64,000 nucleotides of DNA from Shinisaurus crocodilurus (Eukaryota > Chordata > Lepidosauria > Squamata > Shinisauridae): NCBI GenBank assembly GCA_021292165.1, contig CM037876.1, positions 36,229,075 through 36,293,074 of the forward strand, read 5' to 3'. Below, piece by piece: positions 22,545 through 33,779 of this stretch; position 1 is the stretch's first letter, and every line of letters starts with the position of its first letter. The translations under genes were made by a program, and so were the position numbers. The notes below the pieces were generated by a model that was given only the letters and a program-made list of their open reading frames with translations, was not told the DNA's origin and did no database searches.

Positions 22545-23410
22545 TGGCACCGGCGGCTTTAAATGAGGCAGTTATTAGGCCACTACTGAAAAAGCCTAAC
22601 ATGGACCTTTAAGATGGTAAGAACTATAGGCCGGTTGCCATCATCCCCTTCCTGGGCAAGTGCTTGAGCAGGTGGTTGCTGGCCAAGTCCAGGCACTCTT
22701 GAATGAAACTGATTATCTAGATCCATTTCAATCAGGCTTCAGGCCCGGTTTTGGAGTGGAAACTGCCTTGGTTGCCCTGTGGGATGACCTGTTCTGAGAG
22801 AGGGGCAGGAGGAGTATGACTTTGTTGATTCTTTTGGACCTCTTAGTGGCTTTCCGTCAACCATGGATACCATGGTATCCTTCTGGATAGGCTATATGGG
22901 CTGGGAGTTGGAGGTACTGTGCTGCAGTGGTTCCACTCCTACTTGGATGGTCGATTGCAGAAGGTGGTGCTGGGGGATTGTTGCTCTGTCCCTAGGCAGT
23001 TATGCTATGGGGTGCCACAGGGCTCTATTTTATCCCCCATGCTGCTCAATAACTACATGAAACTGCTCGGGAGTTATCCAGAGATATGATCTGAGGTGTC
23101 ACCAATATGTGGATGACACTCAGCTCTGTCTCTCCTTTTCATAAATCCAGGTGAAGCAGTGGCTGCCCTGAATCAGTGCCTGGGTGCAGTAATGGACTAG
23201 ATGAGGGCCAATAAGCTGAGACTCAATCTAGAAAAAATGGAGGTACTGTTAGTGGGTGGTTCTTCTGCCAGGATAAGTGATATCCAATTTGTTCTAGAGG
23301 GGATTGCACTCCCCCTAAAGGATCAGGTTCAGAGTTTGGGAATGCTCTTAGATCCAGAACTGTCAATGGAGGCACAAGTGGCCTCAGTCAGCTATTGGGC
23401 AGTATAGAAA
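22545..23410 (+). pseudogene. L2 LINE reverse-transcriptase fragment (copy 1)
   Basis: Broken frames spell NYRPVAIIPFLGKCL, DPFQSGFRPGFGVETALVAL and LLILLDL, the L2 RT core, followed by 'EVLLVGGSS' and a 3' end 'gctattgggcagtatagaaa'. Ends in a (TTAA) repeat. Stops and frameshifts throughout. Confidence 0.8.
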
Positions 23411-23430
23411 TTTAATTAATTAATTAATTA

Positions 23431-24260
23431 GTTTTCACTCCTGAAGAAACCCTCCCTGGACCCAGACAATCTTAATAATTTAGACCAATAGCAAATGTTC
23501 CTTTCCTGGGCAAGGTCCTTCAGCAGCTGGTTGCCAACCAGCTCCAGACACTCTTGGATGAGAATGATTATCTGGATCTATTTCAGTTAGGGTTCAGGCC
23601 AGGTTTTGGCATGGGAACAGCCTTGGTTGCCCTGTATGATGACCTATGTCAGAAGAGAGACAAGGGGAGTGTGACCTTGTTGATTCTCCTTGATCTCTCA
23701 GTGGCTTTTGATGCCATTGACAATGGTATCCTTCTAGGGTGATTATCTGAGGTACTGCATTGCAGTGGTTTTGCTCCTACTTGGATGGTCAGCTCCAGAA
23801 GGGGGTGCTTGGGGAATATTGCTCAGCCCCATGGATTCTCCAGTATGGGGTTCTGCAGGGGTAGGTTTTGTCCCCCATGCTATTTAACATCTACATGAAA
23901 CTGTTGAGTGCAGTCATCCAGAGTTTTGGAGTGCAGTCATTAGTATGCTGATGACCCGCAGCTCTATTTTCCTTTTCATCTTCATCAAGTGAGGCTGCAG
24001 ATGCACTAGATCGGTGCCTGGCTGCAACAATGGACTGGATAAGGGCTAATAAACTGAAACTCAGTCCAAACAAGACCGAGGTGCTGTTATTGGGTGGTTC
24101 TTCTGATCAGATGGAGGGTGCTCAACATGTTCTCTATGGGGTTGCACTCCTCCTGAAGGAGCGGGGTTTTCATAACGTATTTTTAAGGTTTTAATCTTTG
24201 TAAACTACCCAGAGAGCTTTGGCTATTGGGCAGTATAGAAAAGTAATAAATTAATGAAAT
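23431..24260 (+). pseudogene. L2 LINE reverse-transcriptase fragment (copy 2)
   Basis: Second copy of the same part of L2, head to tail with copy 1. 23554-23742 is open and reads LFQLGFRPGFGMGTALVAL and LLDLSVAFDAID, where FDAID is the first catalytic Asp region. It ends 'agctttggctattgggcagt' at about 24235. Truncated and dead. Confidence 0.82.
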
Positions 24261-24379
24261 GATAATTGACAATGCCTTTTTCACACCTTCTAAAATCATA
24301 TAGGCTCAACATGTGAAGGAGAGGAATGGCTCTTAATGTATTTTATGTATTACTATGTATTACTAATGTTTTTAATGTA

Positions 24380-24545
24380 TTACTATGTTTTCATTTGATT
24401 ATGATTTTTATTTTCTGAAGCTTTTTGTAAACTGCCTTGGTTGCTTCAGAAAGGCAGTATAGAAATACAATATAGATACAATGCTATACATGTTTAGAAA
24501 GGAAAAAGTCCTACAACTCCCAGCATTCCCCTTTCAAAATAAGCA
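24380..24545 (+). mobile_element. LINE 3' end plus half of a fold-back element
   Basis: 24395-24470 holds another 'gtaaactgccttggttgctt' plus 'ggcagtatagaaata' 3' end. 24489-24540 holds one arm of the 'tgtttaga(c)agaaaaaagt...ctcccagcattcccc' fold-back. Confidence 0.55.
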
Positions 24546-25154
24546 GTCTATGAGAGAGGTAAAATTGTTTATCCAAATTGCTCAACAAGATCATGCAAGA
24601 TTCCAGATTTATCACAACTCCAGTGTTTTGGTATATCACAACGAGTACATGAGTCCAGAAAGTCTGAGACACACTATAACTCCACCAGACCTGCAAAAAG
24701 ATCTGCATGACATTACATTACATTTCCAACATAAACATTTAATTGTATGATTGTTTTTATTCATCCTGACTGGTGTGTCATGTATAAACTAATTTCAGAT
24801 AGACTTCTTGTAAGTTTAAAGATAAAGAGGCCTTCTTGATGCTATATATGCCCAAAGGGCATGTATTGTGATGCATGTGTTAATAAGCAAGATTTGAAAC
24901 CTTATATCCAAGATTCATAATTCACATACTATGCCGTGCATTATACTGGCAACAAGTCATCAAAACGTCAATATATTTTAACACTATCACATTTACAAAG
25001 CGGTTTTTACCTCATCTTATAGATGAGAAAATAACCATAGGCCAAAGAAAGCAAGAAGAAAACGCCTACACTGTGAAAGTCTTTCCAAGATTACTATAAA
25101 TGTTAAATCTTCATATTCATATTATATTGTTTTGTTTTTTAAATACATAGGAAA
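24546..25154. other. Unassigned intron sequence
   Basis: Nothing recognised. Confidence 0.4.

Positions 25155-25193
<39 letters not shown>
25155..25193 (+). repeat. (TG)n(TA)n microsatellite
   Basis: GT run followed directly by a TA run of about 13 units. Confidence 0.95.
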
Positions 25194-25197
<4 letters not shown>

Positions 25198-25500
25198 ATA
25201 CAACTTACTAGCAATTATACATAGGCTTCAACAAAAGCAGACCAGATATCCAAATAAGTATCCATTTGAAGGTGGTGTCTATATGCCACCCATTCAAATG
25301 CTGAAAGCATTATAAGGTCCTCAGTCCATTGCATTATAGGAGGTGAGTGTTTATTCTTCCAATGCTTTTAGCTGTCAAAAGGGCACGGAGAATCAATTTA
25401 CACTGACCATTTGTTAATTTCCATGAAGCAGTTAAATAATTTAAAAGAGCATGTACATCAGCAAATGTTAAAGACTCTTCCAGTACAAAATTTATCTGTT
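25194..25500 (-). pseudogene. L1 ORF2 C-terminal fragment
   Basis: The minus strand reads WKNKHSPPIMQWTEDLIMLS and then YRHHLQMDTYLDIWSAFVEA, matching the end of reptile and fish L1 ORF2 ('W...P...EW...', 'F..IW.PFL.Y'). Upstream frame broken. Confidence 0.65.
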
Positions 25501-25699
25501 ATATTGTTTCAAAAATACTTTGGCCACTTAAAATTCATCTAGATTTTCCCACCACTATTTTTTTTTTTTTTTTTAGTATATTCATTTGACACATCACCAT
25601 CCATCAACTCTCCCCTGCTGTGCTTATTGGTGTTGGAATGAGCAACAAAGACATTAGTTAAGACCCACTGCATGGAGGGGGAAATAATGGGTTGAAAAG

Positions 25700-26098
25700 C
25701 CAATAAGGGTGCAATCTGATGGGTTGCACCTTTGATGCTCGTAAGCCTCCATCCTCTGCAGAGTGGGGGAAGCGGCAGAGGTGATCTCCACCTCCCCACT
25801 TCTCCCGCTCTGCAAGTCAACTAGACGGCCAATTTTGGCCATCTAGCTGCGGTGCTTCAGACAGGAAGGGAAGGTGGCTGGAGCACCACCAGGATACCTT
25901 GTATCCTGGCAGCTCTGGTTTTCTCCCCTTCCCGTCCTCTTTACCCCTGCTCCGAGGTCGATTTTCCAACCTTGGTGAAGTAGCCAGCACAGTTCCTTCC
26001 AGGCCAACTGCTATATTTCCTACCTTGGATCTGGGTATCCAAAGAATCCTATGACCCCCTAGACACTGTCTAGGGGCCATAGGATCGCTCTGTAAATG
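25700..26098 (+). mobile_element. Family X DNA transposon (copy 2)
   Basis: Opens 'gggtgcaatctgatggg' and closes 'gtctaggggccataggatcg'. Shares internal blocks 'ggccatctagctgcggtgct', 'ttttccaaccttgg' and 'cctagacactgtctagggg' with the 57.5-kb copy. No transposase. Confidence 0.72.
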
Positions 26099-26971
26099 GT
26101 TAGTACATGTAGGGAGCTGTGGTGCTGGTTTTGGTTTCACTTTTGCCTACTTACTTTGCTTGTTTTAGTTGTAACAAGCAGATGCCTGTTAATATTAAGT
26201 AAAGGTCCTGTTTAAACCTTGCAGTTGTCTTTGTCTCAAGTGTGGTCAGACAAATTGGATGGATGAGTTTTCCTCCTTCTATTCCATGGAAAGAGGCAGG
26301 AGTGGATTGGTACTCAATCTGAAAGGTGTGCATATAATGCAGCATTGCAGCAATCTTGATTGGCTGCTTGGTTGCCATGTCCACCCGACATAAGCAAATC
26401 ATAATAAAGATTTGATTGAGCATTAGATCATGTGGGCCAGTCATATTTTATCACTAGCAAACAATTCTTCCACCCACCCACCCCATTTATAACTGAGGAC
26501 TGAGCAGCACTAGGAAAGAGCAGGAATTCTCAGCATCCTTTCTGATTAACTGAATCAGTACAGGTTTTTGTTTTGTTTTGGGATTTTATTTTATTTTTTT
26601 GCATCCTCTGAAGTTCCTTTCTCATAGGGTCCAGCAAGTTCATTTGTACTTGCAATAAATAGGGAGATTCTTCAATCAAAACTAGTTTGTATTTGAATCT
26701 TTTATTATGTAGGGTGCTCTTCTCTATATGAGGTGTTCATCCTGTGGTTTTACTGAGGCTTTTTTCTTCCATTTTCATTGTGGGAGGAAAAGTGTGTCCT
26801 TTATACAGGGTTCCCCCCCTGTATAGCATAAAAAGCATAAAAGGCTTTAGTTTGGTCTCAGACCTTGTTGTAGCAAGTTGCTCACTAGGAGCTCTGCTGG
26901 ATGATGCAACATCTGGCTTGCCTTGCTGCCTTGCACTGAACCCCATGGACCCCTGTGGGGTTCTATGGGGT
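26099..26971. other. Unassigned intron sequence
   Basis: No clear element. 26900-26971 contains 'ctatggggttctatgg' short repeats abutting the duplicated 152-bp block. Confidence 0.4.
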
Positions 26972-27123
26972 TCTATGAAGACCTGGACAGGCATTCTAGT
27001 CGCAGTGCCAGACCCGCAAACTACAATTACCATCTGGTCGGGCTGTCTAACTTTACATCCTTCTCCCATCTCACCACTGTATTTATTTATTTAAAACAAT
27101 TGTTTAATATGTTACTGCACGCA
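26972..27123 (+). repeat. 152-bp block, identical copy at 31543-31694
   Basis: Identical base for base, same orientation, as far as I can read. Contains 'tggtcgggctgtctaacttt' and 'tatttatttatttaaaac'. No TIR, poly(A) or tRNA-like promoter seen. Confidence 0.93.
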
Positions 27124-27169
27124 TATTCCCCCCGCGGTCTGTATTCTCTGCCTTTCTATATATTCTATT

Positions 27170-27260
27170 AACCAACCACAAGGTGGCACTGTGGTATAGT
27201 TGCATTATAGCAGAATTGCAATGATACACAAGGCTTTTGTTCCCATTTGAAATTTAATAC
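27170..27260 (-). repeat. Fragment related to the Harbinger-like MITE
   Basis: 'ccacaaggtggcactgtgg' and 'tatagt' are the reverse complement of the interior of 29389-29734 ('actataccacagtgccacct'). Confidence 0.5.
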
Positions 27261-27437
27261 TGCATTTTCCTCGCTCTAAACCCCCCCCCCCCACTGCCAA
27301 AATGCCTGGAAAACACGGGAGAGGCTCTGGAGGATGAAAACGTCATGAAAAGGCCCTGCAAATTTCCATGAGTGAGGGATCACGAGTGCACAATACATGC
27401 CTCATGTAGAGAACAGGGATGTTGAAGAGTCCTTGGT

Positions 27438-27549
27438 CTCGAGTCGAGTCACGAGTCTTTGGACCCGAGTCTCGAGTCCGAGTCCAAGTCCTTGGTCCAA
27501 AATGGTGACTCACGAGTCCCGAGTCCCGAGTCACTCCCAAAGCTGACTC
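27438..27549. repeat. GAGTC-rich degenerate tandem repeat
   Basis: Nine GAGTC and two GACTC in ~110 bp, mostly as (T/A)CGAGTC units, with an inner 'aagtccttggtcc' repeat. Very CpG-dense compared with its surroundings. Confidence 0.8.
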
Positions 27550-27679
27550 CACCAGTCCCTATTAAAATCAATGGGGTTTTCCCCCAACAAAATAAGGCTA
27601 CTTCAGATGTGTGGCTTAAATAAATTCTAGGCACAAGTGTGCCTTTTTATCTCAAAACTCTGCCACTGATTTTGACAAG

Positions 27680-27862
27680 AACAGACCAGGCAGACAAACC
27701 CAAAATAACCAGGCAGGCAGAGGAGGCGGGGAACCCCAAAGCAGGCAGGCAGAGGCATTTGTCTTGGACAATTCAAACTGTGGAACTGGTTAAGAAGAGA
27801 CCAGGCAGGCAGAGGAGGCTGGGAACCCCAAACAGGCAGGCAGAGGCAGCCAAACCCAAAAT
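27680..27862 (+). repeat. Two-unit ~110-bp tandem repeat (CAGGCAGGCAGAGG)
   Basis: 'accaggcaggcagaggagg' plus 'gggaaccccaaa' plus 'caggcaggcagaggca' occurs at 27698 and 27810. The ORFs across it are repeat-driven. Confidence 0.75.
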
Positions 27863-27901
27863 GTCTGAAAGGTTGCATTAGGAAAATGATTTTTAAAAAT
27901 A

Positions 27902-28146
27902 CAGTCATGCCTTGGATTGAGAGCATAATTCGTTCCGGAAACGTGCTTGTAATCCAAAACACTCTTATATCAAAACGAAATCCCCCCAAAAAAATTTGTA
28001 CAGAGATTTTTAATTTAAGCCGTACTACAGTACTTGTATTGCAAGTCGTCGCTTGTATATCAAGTAAAAAAAAATTAAATATTTAAAAATTTGCTTGTCT
28101 TGCAAAACGCTCTCAAACAAGTTACTTGCAATCCAAGGTATTACTG
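27902..28146. mobile_element. MITE flanked by TA (Tigger/pogo-like)
   Basis: Left CAGTCATGCCTTGGATTG; right CAATCCAAGGTATTACTG. TA at 27900-27901 and 28147-28148. The interior repeats 'cttgtaatccaaaac' and 'cttgtatatcaag'. 245 bp, non-coding. The CAGT..T.CCT(T/C)GG terminus recalls vertebrate Tigger-type elements. Confidence 0.75.
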
Positions 28147-28357
28147 TAAACCTGAGAACAGGGTTTTTGCCCAGTGCTGGAGCTAGGCTCGGGGGACTTG
28201 GGCTTAGAGGTTGCTGGGATCTCAGGCTTGGGGTCTCAGGTTCTGCAGTGGTACTCGGACCTGGAGTTTCCTCTGTTGGCACCACTGGCACCTCAGCTTC
28301 TGAGTCCACATCCAGGTCACTGCTGGACTCCAGGGTCATGACACAACACACACACAC
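28145..28357 (-). pseudogene. Proline/serine-rich ORF fragment, unassigned
   Basis: The 110-codon minus-strand ORF contains SSSDLDVDSEAEVP and a PSTTAEPETPSL segment. It ends inside the 27902-28146 MITE, so only the N-terminal ~65 codons could be original. Acidic then Pro/Ser-rich stretches occur in retroelement gag-like proteins, but I cannot name a family. Confidence 0.3.
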
Positions 28358-28499
28358 AGATGGATGAAAAAGATAGCATGCATTAGGGACTGACAGGGAA
28401 GAGATTCAGAAGGTGGGCAAGAGAGACAGCATACATCAGGATATAGGGGAAACTAATGACAGTGTAGCATGTACTGGATACTGCCTGCAGGCCTCTTAT

Positions 28500-28655
28500 G
28501 CATTTATTTCATTTATACACTGCATTTCTTCCTTAATGGAATTCAAGGTAATATAAAAAGGATTTCCAGCTGGTTTTCAATCCAAGCACTGACCTGGCCC
28601 AGACCTATTTAGCACCAGCAAGGTTGCCACATCAAATGCCTTCAGACCATGTCCT
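28500..28655 (-). mobile_element. Second type of 5S rRNA-derived SINE, with L2/MIR-like tail
   Basis: On the minus strand 'gctaaataggtctgggccag' and 'gtcagtgcttggattg' align to the 5S rRNA promoter 'gctaagcagggtcgggcctggttagtacttggatgg'. It is followed by 'ggaagaaatgcagtgtataa' and an ATGAAATAAATG tail, unlike the CR1 tail of the other 5S SINEs. Confidence 0.62.
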
Positions 28656-29388
28656 GGGAGCAGCATAGTTTAAAAAAACAAAACTTTAGAGCTAGCTGTG
28701 GTGGGTTAAAGTCGAGAAGATTTAGGTGAGCATCCTTTCTGGGCCATCCCTGTTTCAGAAGAGAACATCCCTGTTTCAGAAGAAAGAGGTAGGAAAATGA
28801 TTGGGCCTGGATAGTCTCTGGTAACCCAGAGTTTGGGATTACACCATCTAAGAGTGTAACTATGAAGAACGGTAACAGACTGTTATTTTTAGATAGTTTT
28901 GACTAGGATGTCCCTGCACTTATTTAATATGACAGCCCCTGTGACCAGGATGTTAGGATGAAGGGTGGTTTCATTTAACATACATTCTCCTCTTCTTCTT
29001 CAACAAATCTGTGTTCGCATTAACTTCAACTTAGGTTTCTTGATTCCTCTCCCCACAAAAAAGCAACAAGGTGTTGTTGGGTTTAAAAACAACAACAACA
29101 CCTTTCATAAGGGCTGCTTGTCTCCAACATGGATATAGAACAGTTTAGCACAGTTGAAATATTTCAAATCAGGTGGCTACTTCTGCTTCAGTACTACCTA
29201 TTGATCACGTAATATTGTTTGCTATTCTCATTACAGGTGAAACAGCAAGTACAAACTACCAAAAGGTCTAATCAGTTCTGTAACTTGCAATCACTGATTA
29301 CTGCTGATTTTCTATTGCAGTACCAGCAGGTGATTAATGAAACTATTTCACAAGCTCCTTGAAAATGGATACACTGTTTCAAGACTAA
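28656..29388. other. Unassigned intron sequence
   Basis: Small tandem duplication 'catccctgtttcagaagaga' (28747-28788). Nothing else recognised. Confidence 0.45.
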
Positions 29389-29734
29389 GAGCTTTTCTAC
29401 ACGAGGCACTTGTTGCGCAATCATTCCCTACTCACGGTTGTTTACAGGTTCTTTAGATGATGTCATGATCGTCCAGTTTCACTTCTGTTTGAAAACAGCA
29501 TTTTCTGCAAGTTTTTTTTTAGAGCAGGGGAAATGGGGTATTATTTCTGATGGCAAAAGAAAGCGCAATTTCCTCTTGTGTATTTGCACTATTCCACTAT
29601 ACCACAGTGCCACCTAGAGGTTACATAGTGGAAAAGCAGGAAAGGAAATGCTCCTCATGTAGTACTTGGATCTCAATTCTGTGACGAAACCGAAAGTAGA
29701 TACAGCGGATTAACAGCCTCATGTAGAAATGCCC
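29389..29734. mobile_element. Harbinger-like MITE
   Basis: Left end GAGCTTTTCTACACGAGGC; right end GCCTCATGTAGAAATGCCC, inverted with three differences. Flanked by TAA at 29386-29388 and 29735-29737, which fits the TWA target duplication of PIF/Harbinger. 346 bp, no ORF of note. Confidence 0.75.
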
Positions 29735-29737
29735 TAA

Positions 29738-30205
29738 GTTCCCACACTTCCACAAGGGAGTCACTGAGAAGGTGTGTCCCGGTACCATTAAAAAAAAAAA
29801 AATCCTCCTCCATTCCCTCCCACTGCTACCTAATTATGAGTGACAATCTATTCTTATGATGTGTGTTGCTGAGCTTTCCTTTCTGCCTTTGAAGAGATGA
29901 ACAGTCTGTGTCTGTTACATAAAGTAACCCCCCTATCTAACACTTCTATAGGTCTGCCTCCATCCTAAAAAAATATGATGGATTACCTTATGTGAAACAA
30001 AATGGCCTTTTCTTCTCTTTCTTCTCTTCAAGTGTTCATTTCTTCCCAGACCACAAAATTTAAAAGAATGGCTCGATGGCATCCCAAACCAATTCTCCAG
30101 CTTGAGGCCACAATTAAGAACAAGAATACCAACTGAATTCAAGCATCAGCTCCAAGAAAAGTTTCAAAAGATACATCTTTATGAAGTAGCCTCCATTACA
30201 TACCT
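29738..30205. other. Unassigned intron sequence
   Basis: Purine/pyrimidine-rich stretch at 30005-30045; nothing recognised. Confidence 0.4.
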
Positions 30206-30341
30206 CAGCCTTCCCCAACCTGGTGCTCTCCAGATGTTTTGGACTCCAACTCCCATCAGCCCCAGCCAGGATGTCCAATGGTCAGGAATGCTGGGCATTG
30301 TAGGGCAAAACATCTGGAGGGCACCAGGTTAGGGAAGGCTG
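30206..30341. mobile_element. Fold-back non-autonomous hAT, 'cagccttccccaacctgg' subfamily
   Basis: Ends CAGCCTTCCCCAACCTGG and its inverse. Flanks ACATACCT (30198-30205) and ACATATCT (30342-30349), one mismatch. Interior 'actcccatcagccccagcc'. Confidence 0.88.
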
Positions 30342-31542
30342 ACATATCTTTTGAATCCAGCATAAGAACAAAAATATACATTAATTCTACCATCATACCC
30401 ATTCAGATATTTTATATATAATATTTGAATGGGCACACTCTGGTTATGATCCAGTTGGGGTCACCAACTTTCTGTATCCCCTTCACTGCATGTGCTTTAC
30501 AAAATGAACAACAATATCCATTTCAGGATGGCTGATGGGGGTGAGACTACATTAGCTCTTTGTCTTCCATGTGTACCTTAGAATGCGTCTGTTCAAGAAA
30601 CTGCAAATTCTAAAGCAACCTGCTTTAACACACCTTTTCAAGAAGGTACTTGAAAACTCCATGAGGATTTGCCCAGCATTACCATAATGCCAAAAACATA
30701 TTCAGTAACAGAGGCTACTGGCACAGCATGCTGCATTGTACTGGACAGCAGGGGAAGGAGGACTCAAGAATAGGCTTATCAGACAGTGAGTAATGGAACA
30801 CCTGCTGCCACCTATAGTCTTTCTGAATCCATGCTATACAGTTTCACCATTCACAGCACTGGGGCGTAAGTAATGCTCGAAGGCCAAATATGGCCTGTCT
30901 ATCAACCACCCAGCGCTTGAACAAAATGTCCCATGTAGTTGACGATGCTGTGATATTCAAAAAATGTAAGGAACATGGTTGGAGCCTCATCCCCAACCAA
31001 TGGCTTTAGCAATTCATGCTGTGGCATTATTCCTGCTTTCTATGGACTGCCTTTAATTATAATAGTGCCACATACCACTGAGTCAATATGGCTCTCAAGA
31101 TTACACACACACCCCCTTGGATTTATTGCAGGCATGAAACTAAGAACCTGGAGCTGAAACACAAAGCATGATGGCAGACAGAAGTGCTCCAAGGCATCCA
31201 GACATTACCCCTCCCAGCTAATACCAGCATGATCAGCTGCCAGTCTTTGACCCACTGTACTAGTTACTGTCCACCTACTCAGATAATAGTTTGCACAGGT
31301 GCGAGGTCTCTGGTGCTCTTGCAGAATCCCAGTGGAAACAATAGGAGCTGTTCTCATCTGTCAGGCACAGGATGATTATTTCAGTTGGAGACACTCCTTT
31401 GCTTTCTCTCCTCAACATCACAGATGAGGTCAAGACATGTACTGCCCAATAAAATACAGAAGGCTTACAAGCCTTATGGCACAATGTAATGGAGATCTTG
31501 AAGAGAGTTACAGCTCTTATTAAGGAACGTGTTCAATTCCAG
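30342..31542. other. Unassigned intron sequence
   Basis: No recognised repeat or exon in about 1.2 kb. Confidence 0.4.
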
Positions 31543-31694
31543 TCTATGAAGACCTGGACAGGCATTCTAGTCGCAGTGCCAGACCCGCAAACTACAATTA
31601 CCATCTGGTCGGGCTGTCTAACTTTACATCCTTCTCCCATCTCACCACTGTATTTATTTATTTAAAACAATTGTTTAATATGTTACTGCACGCA
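31543..31694 (+). repeat. 152-bp block, identical to 26972-27123
   Basis: See the partner copy. Flanking bases differ at both edges (gtccag before, cctaaaag after, against ggggt and tattcccc), so the edges are sharp. Confidence 0.93.
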
Positions 31695-32154
31695 CCTAAA
31701 AGCTATTTGGGTGTTATAACATTACTTTATTTCAGGATGCCAAAGTGATGGAAGAAGGAAGAAATGGGCTGGTGAGGTCACTGTGTATTAGAACCAATGT
31801 TACAGATTGAATTTTTTAAAAGAAGAAATAGTTCATAGGAACAAAAATGTGTCTTTGCTTTACCCATAAATGTTTGAGTCTTGTCTATAAATAAGGGGAT
31901 TTTCAAAGTTTTATTCTTCATGGAAGGTGGGACAGAGCCACATCATTGTCCTCCCCTTTCCAAGCAGAGAATGCTGCCTTATAGGCAAAATGTATACATT
32001 AACAAGGCATCAAGGCAGTAAACAAAAAAAAAAAACAGTTTTAACATATGAAGCTATGAGCATGTGGGTCGCACCAATCATGATGTCCCTCCTTCTCACC
32101 AGGCAGTGTTCTAGTAGAGTGGCAACACAGGATACTGATGCTTTCATGGTCTAA
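31695..32154. other. Unassigned intron sequence
   Basis: Nothing recognised. Confidence 0.4.
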
Positions 32155-32255
32155 CATGAGTTTCGCAGAGGCATCGGACAGACTGCTGTTGGAAACAGGA
32201 TGTTGGCCTAGGTTGACCTTTGGTCTGATCCAGCATTTCCTGAATTCTTGTGAGG
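32155..32255 (+). mobile_element. CR1-like 3' fragment
   Basis: 'ttggaaacaggatgttggcc' followed by 'gacctttggtctgatccagc', the pre-terminal part of a reptile CR1-like 3' end. Confidence 0.5.
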
Positions 32256-32499
32256 GGATCACAACTGCTAACTATCCCAGCAACCTATTAATTGGGCCTC
32301 AATTGCACATTGCTATAGTGAAGATATATGCATCAGTTCCTTATTCAAATGATGAAGTTGGGATTTTTGTTCCTGGTGAATTCACAAAATTCTAAGCATG
32401 AAGTCTAACTGCGCTCAGTTGGCTTACTCCCTAATAAATGTGTTTAGTAGGGTTGCAGCCTTATGCACTTTTAGAGCATAACACTCTTCACTGATGCAC

Positions 32500-33078
32500 T
32501 TCCCTTAAAAGAAAGCCTCTGATCTCAGAGGCTTCCAAGTATCCAATGCCCTGCCAGGCTGCTGCTGGCAGAGCGGGAAGAACGACGGAGGCAATTTTGC
32601 CTCTCTGTCCTTTTGCCACCTTTGAGCCTGTCTAGAGAAGGCATGCTGCCAGGGCTGGGCGAGGACTGGAGAGGCCACAGGAATTTTCGTATCCTGGCCA
32701 GTCCCCTCCCTGACAACCAGAACACCCCCTTTTCTCTCCCTCCAAGACTGCATTTGTGACCTTGGGAAGCAGCCGGCATGGTTCTTTGCACTGCGACTGT
32801 GAGGGGACAGGGGTGGGGATCAGCACTTAGAGTCTCTCTCCCAAGGTCGGAGCAGTTTCTACGGCCGTGTTCTCCAACCTTGGGTCCCCAGATGTTTTTG
32901 GCCTACAACTCCCAGCATGCCCCAGCCAGCATAGCTGGCTGGGGCATGCTGGGAGTTGTAGGCCAAAAACATCTGGGGACCCAAGGTTGGAGAACACTGG
33001 TCTATAGCCTTGGGAGGAGGACTCTGAACAATCCTATGTTCCCTTGGATGCTCTTCCAGAGACCATAGGATTGCTCGC
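32500..33078 (+). mobile_element. Family X DNA transposon (copy 3) with nested hAT
   Basis: Shares 'ctgatctcagaggcttcc', 'gaggcaattttgcctc', 'tgaccttgggaagcagccgg' and the end 'agaccataggattgctcg' with the other copies. Split at 32865-32999 by a fold-back hAT. Confidence 0.7.
32865..32999. mobile_element. Fold-back non-autonomous hAT nested in family X
   Basis: Near-perfect 135-bp hairpin. Flanks TTCTACGG and GTCTATAG share six of eight bases, so the target duplication has decayed. Confidence 0.85.
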
Positions 33079-33079
33079 T

Positions 33080-33775
33080 TATCCAGGAACTTAGAGTGAT
33101 TTAAAACATGTGGTCTAATTACTACTTTCTAGTGCTTACAAGAGGTCAGGCATTTCAGTTACAGAATTTCTCGGCTGAGTAGGCCTCCAGTGAACAACAG
33201 AATTGGTTTTTCAAAAGTTTGCAAGCAAGTGACAAAAAAATCTGCTAGAGATCTGATAGAGTTAGATCCTGCCATAGAGTTGGATGCTATAAAAATAATA
33301 TTCTGATACTTACATGCAAAGTACCCTTCATCTTTTTTTAATTATGCAATTTTTATGTATAAGAAAGTATTTTGCCAAGCAAAATTAATCCAAGAGTCTT
33401 CATGATTTTCCAAAACTTAAGTCTTTGCTAAGCCTTTCCTAATTTATGAATGACTGTGTCATCTGAGTGCTTCATCTGCAAATCATTTCCTTGCTCACAG
33501 ATTTGCTTTATTTCCCTTTCTACCCTATGCCTCTCCACAAGTACCTCTCCATTAAGTATATGATTTCCCATATTTATTTACTCAGCGAGGAGGTTCTCCC
33601 ATACCAGCCTAATTTAAAGGAACAGGAGCACTGTACAAGTGCTCCCATTCACTTCAGTGCGGCTTTAATAGGAGAGAGGATTGTGTCCCTAACAAAGTTT
33701 GCATCTAATAAGTGAATACTGCTGAGAAATAATTCAGGAATGTTTATTTTAAATTAAATGAGCATTTCTAACCCA
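33080..33775. other. Unassigned intron sequence
   Basis: Nothing recognised. Confidence 0.4.
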
Positions 33776-33779
33776 TTAA

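Noticed and set aside
27639..27989. Overlapping 80- and 120-codon ORFs
   Set aside because: Frames created by the CAGGCAGGCAGAGG tandem repeat.
28025..28357. Novel Pro/Ser-rich gene
   Set aside because: The ORF runs into the TA-flanked MITE and has no start context or domain; kept only as an unassigned fragment.
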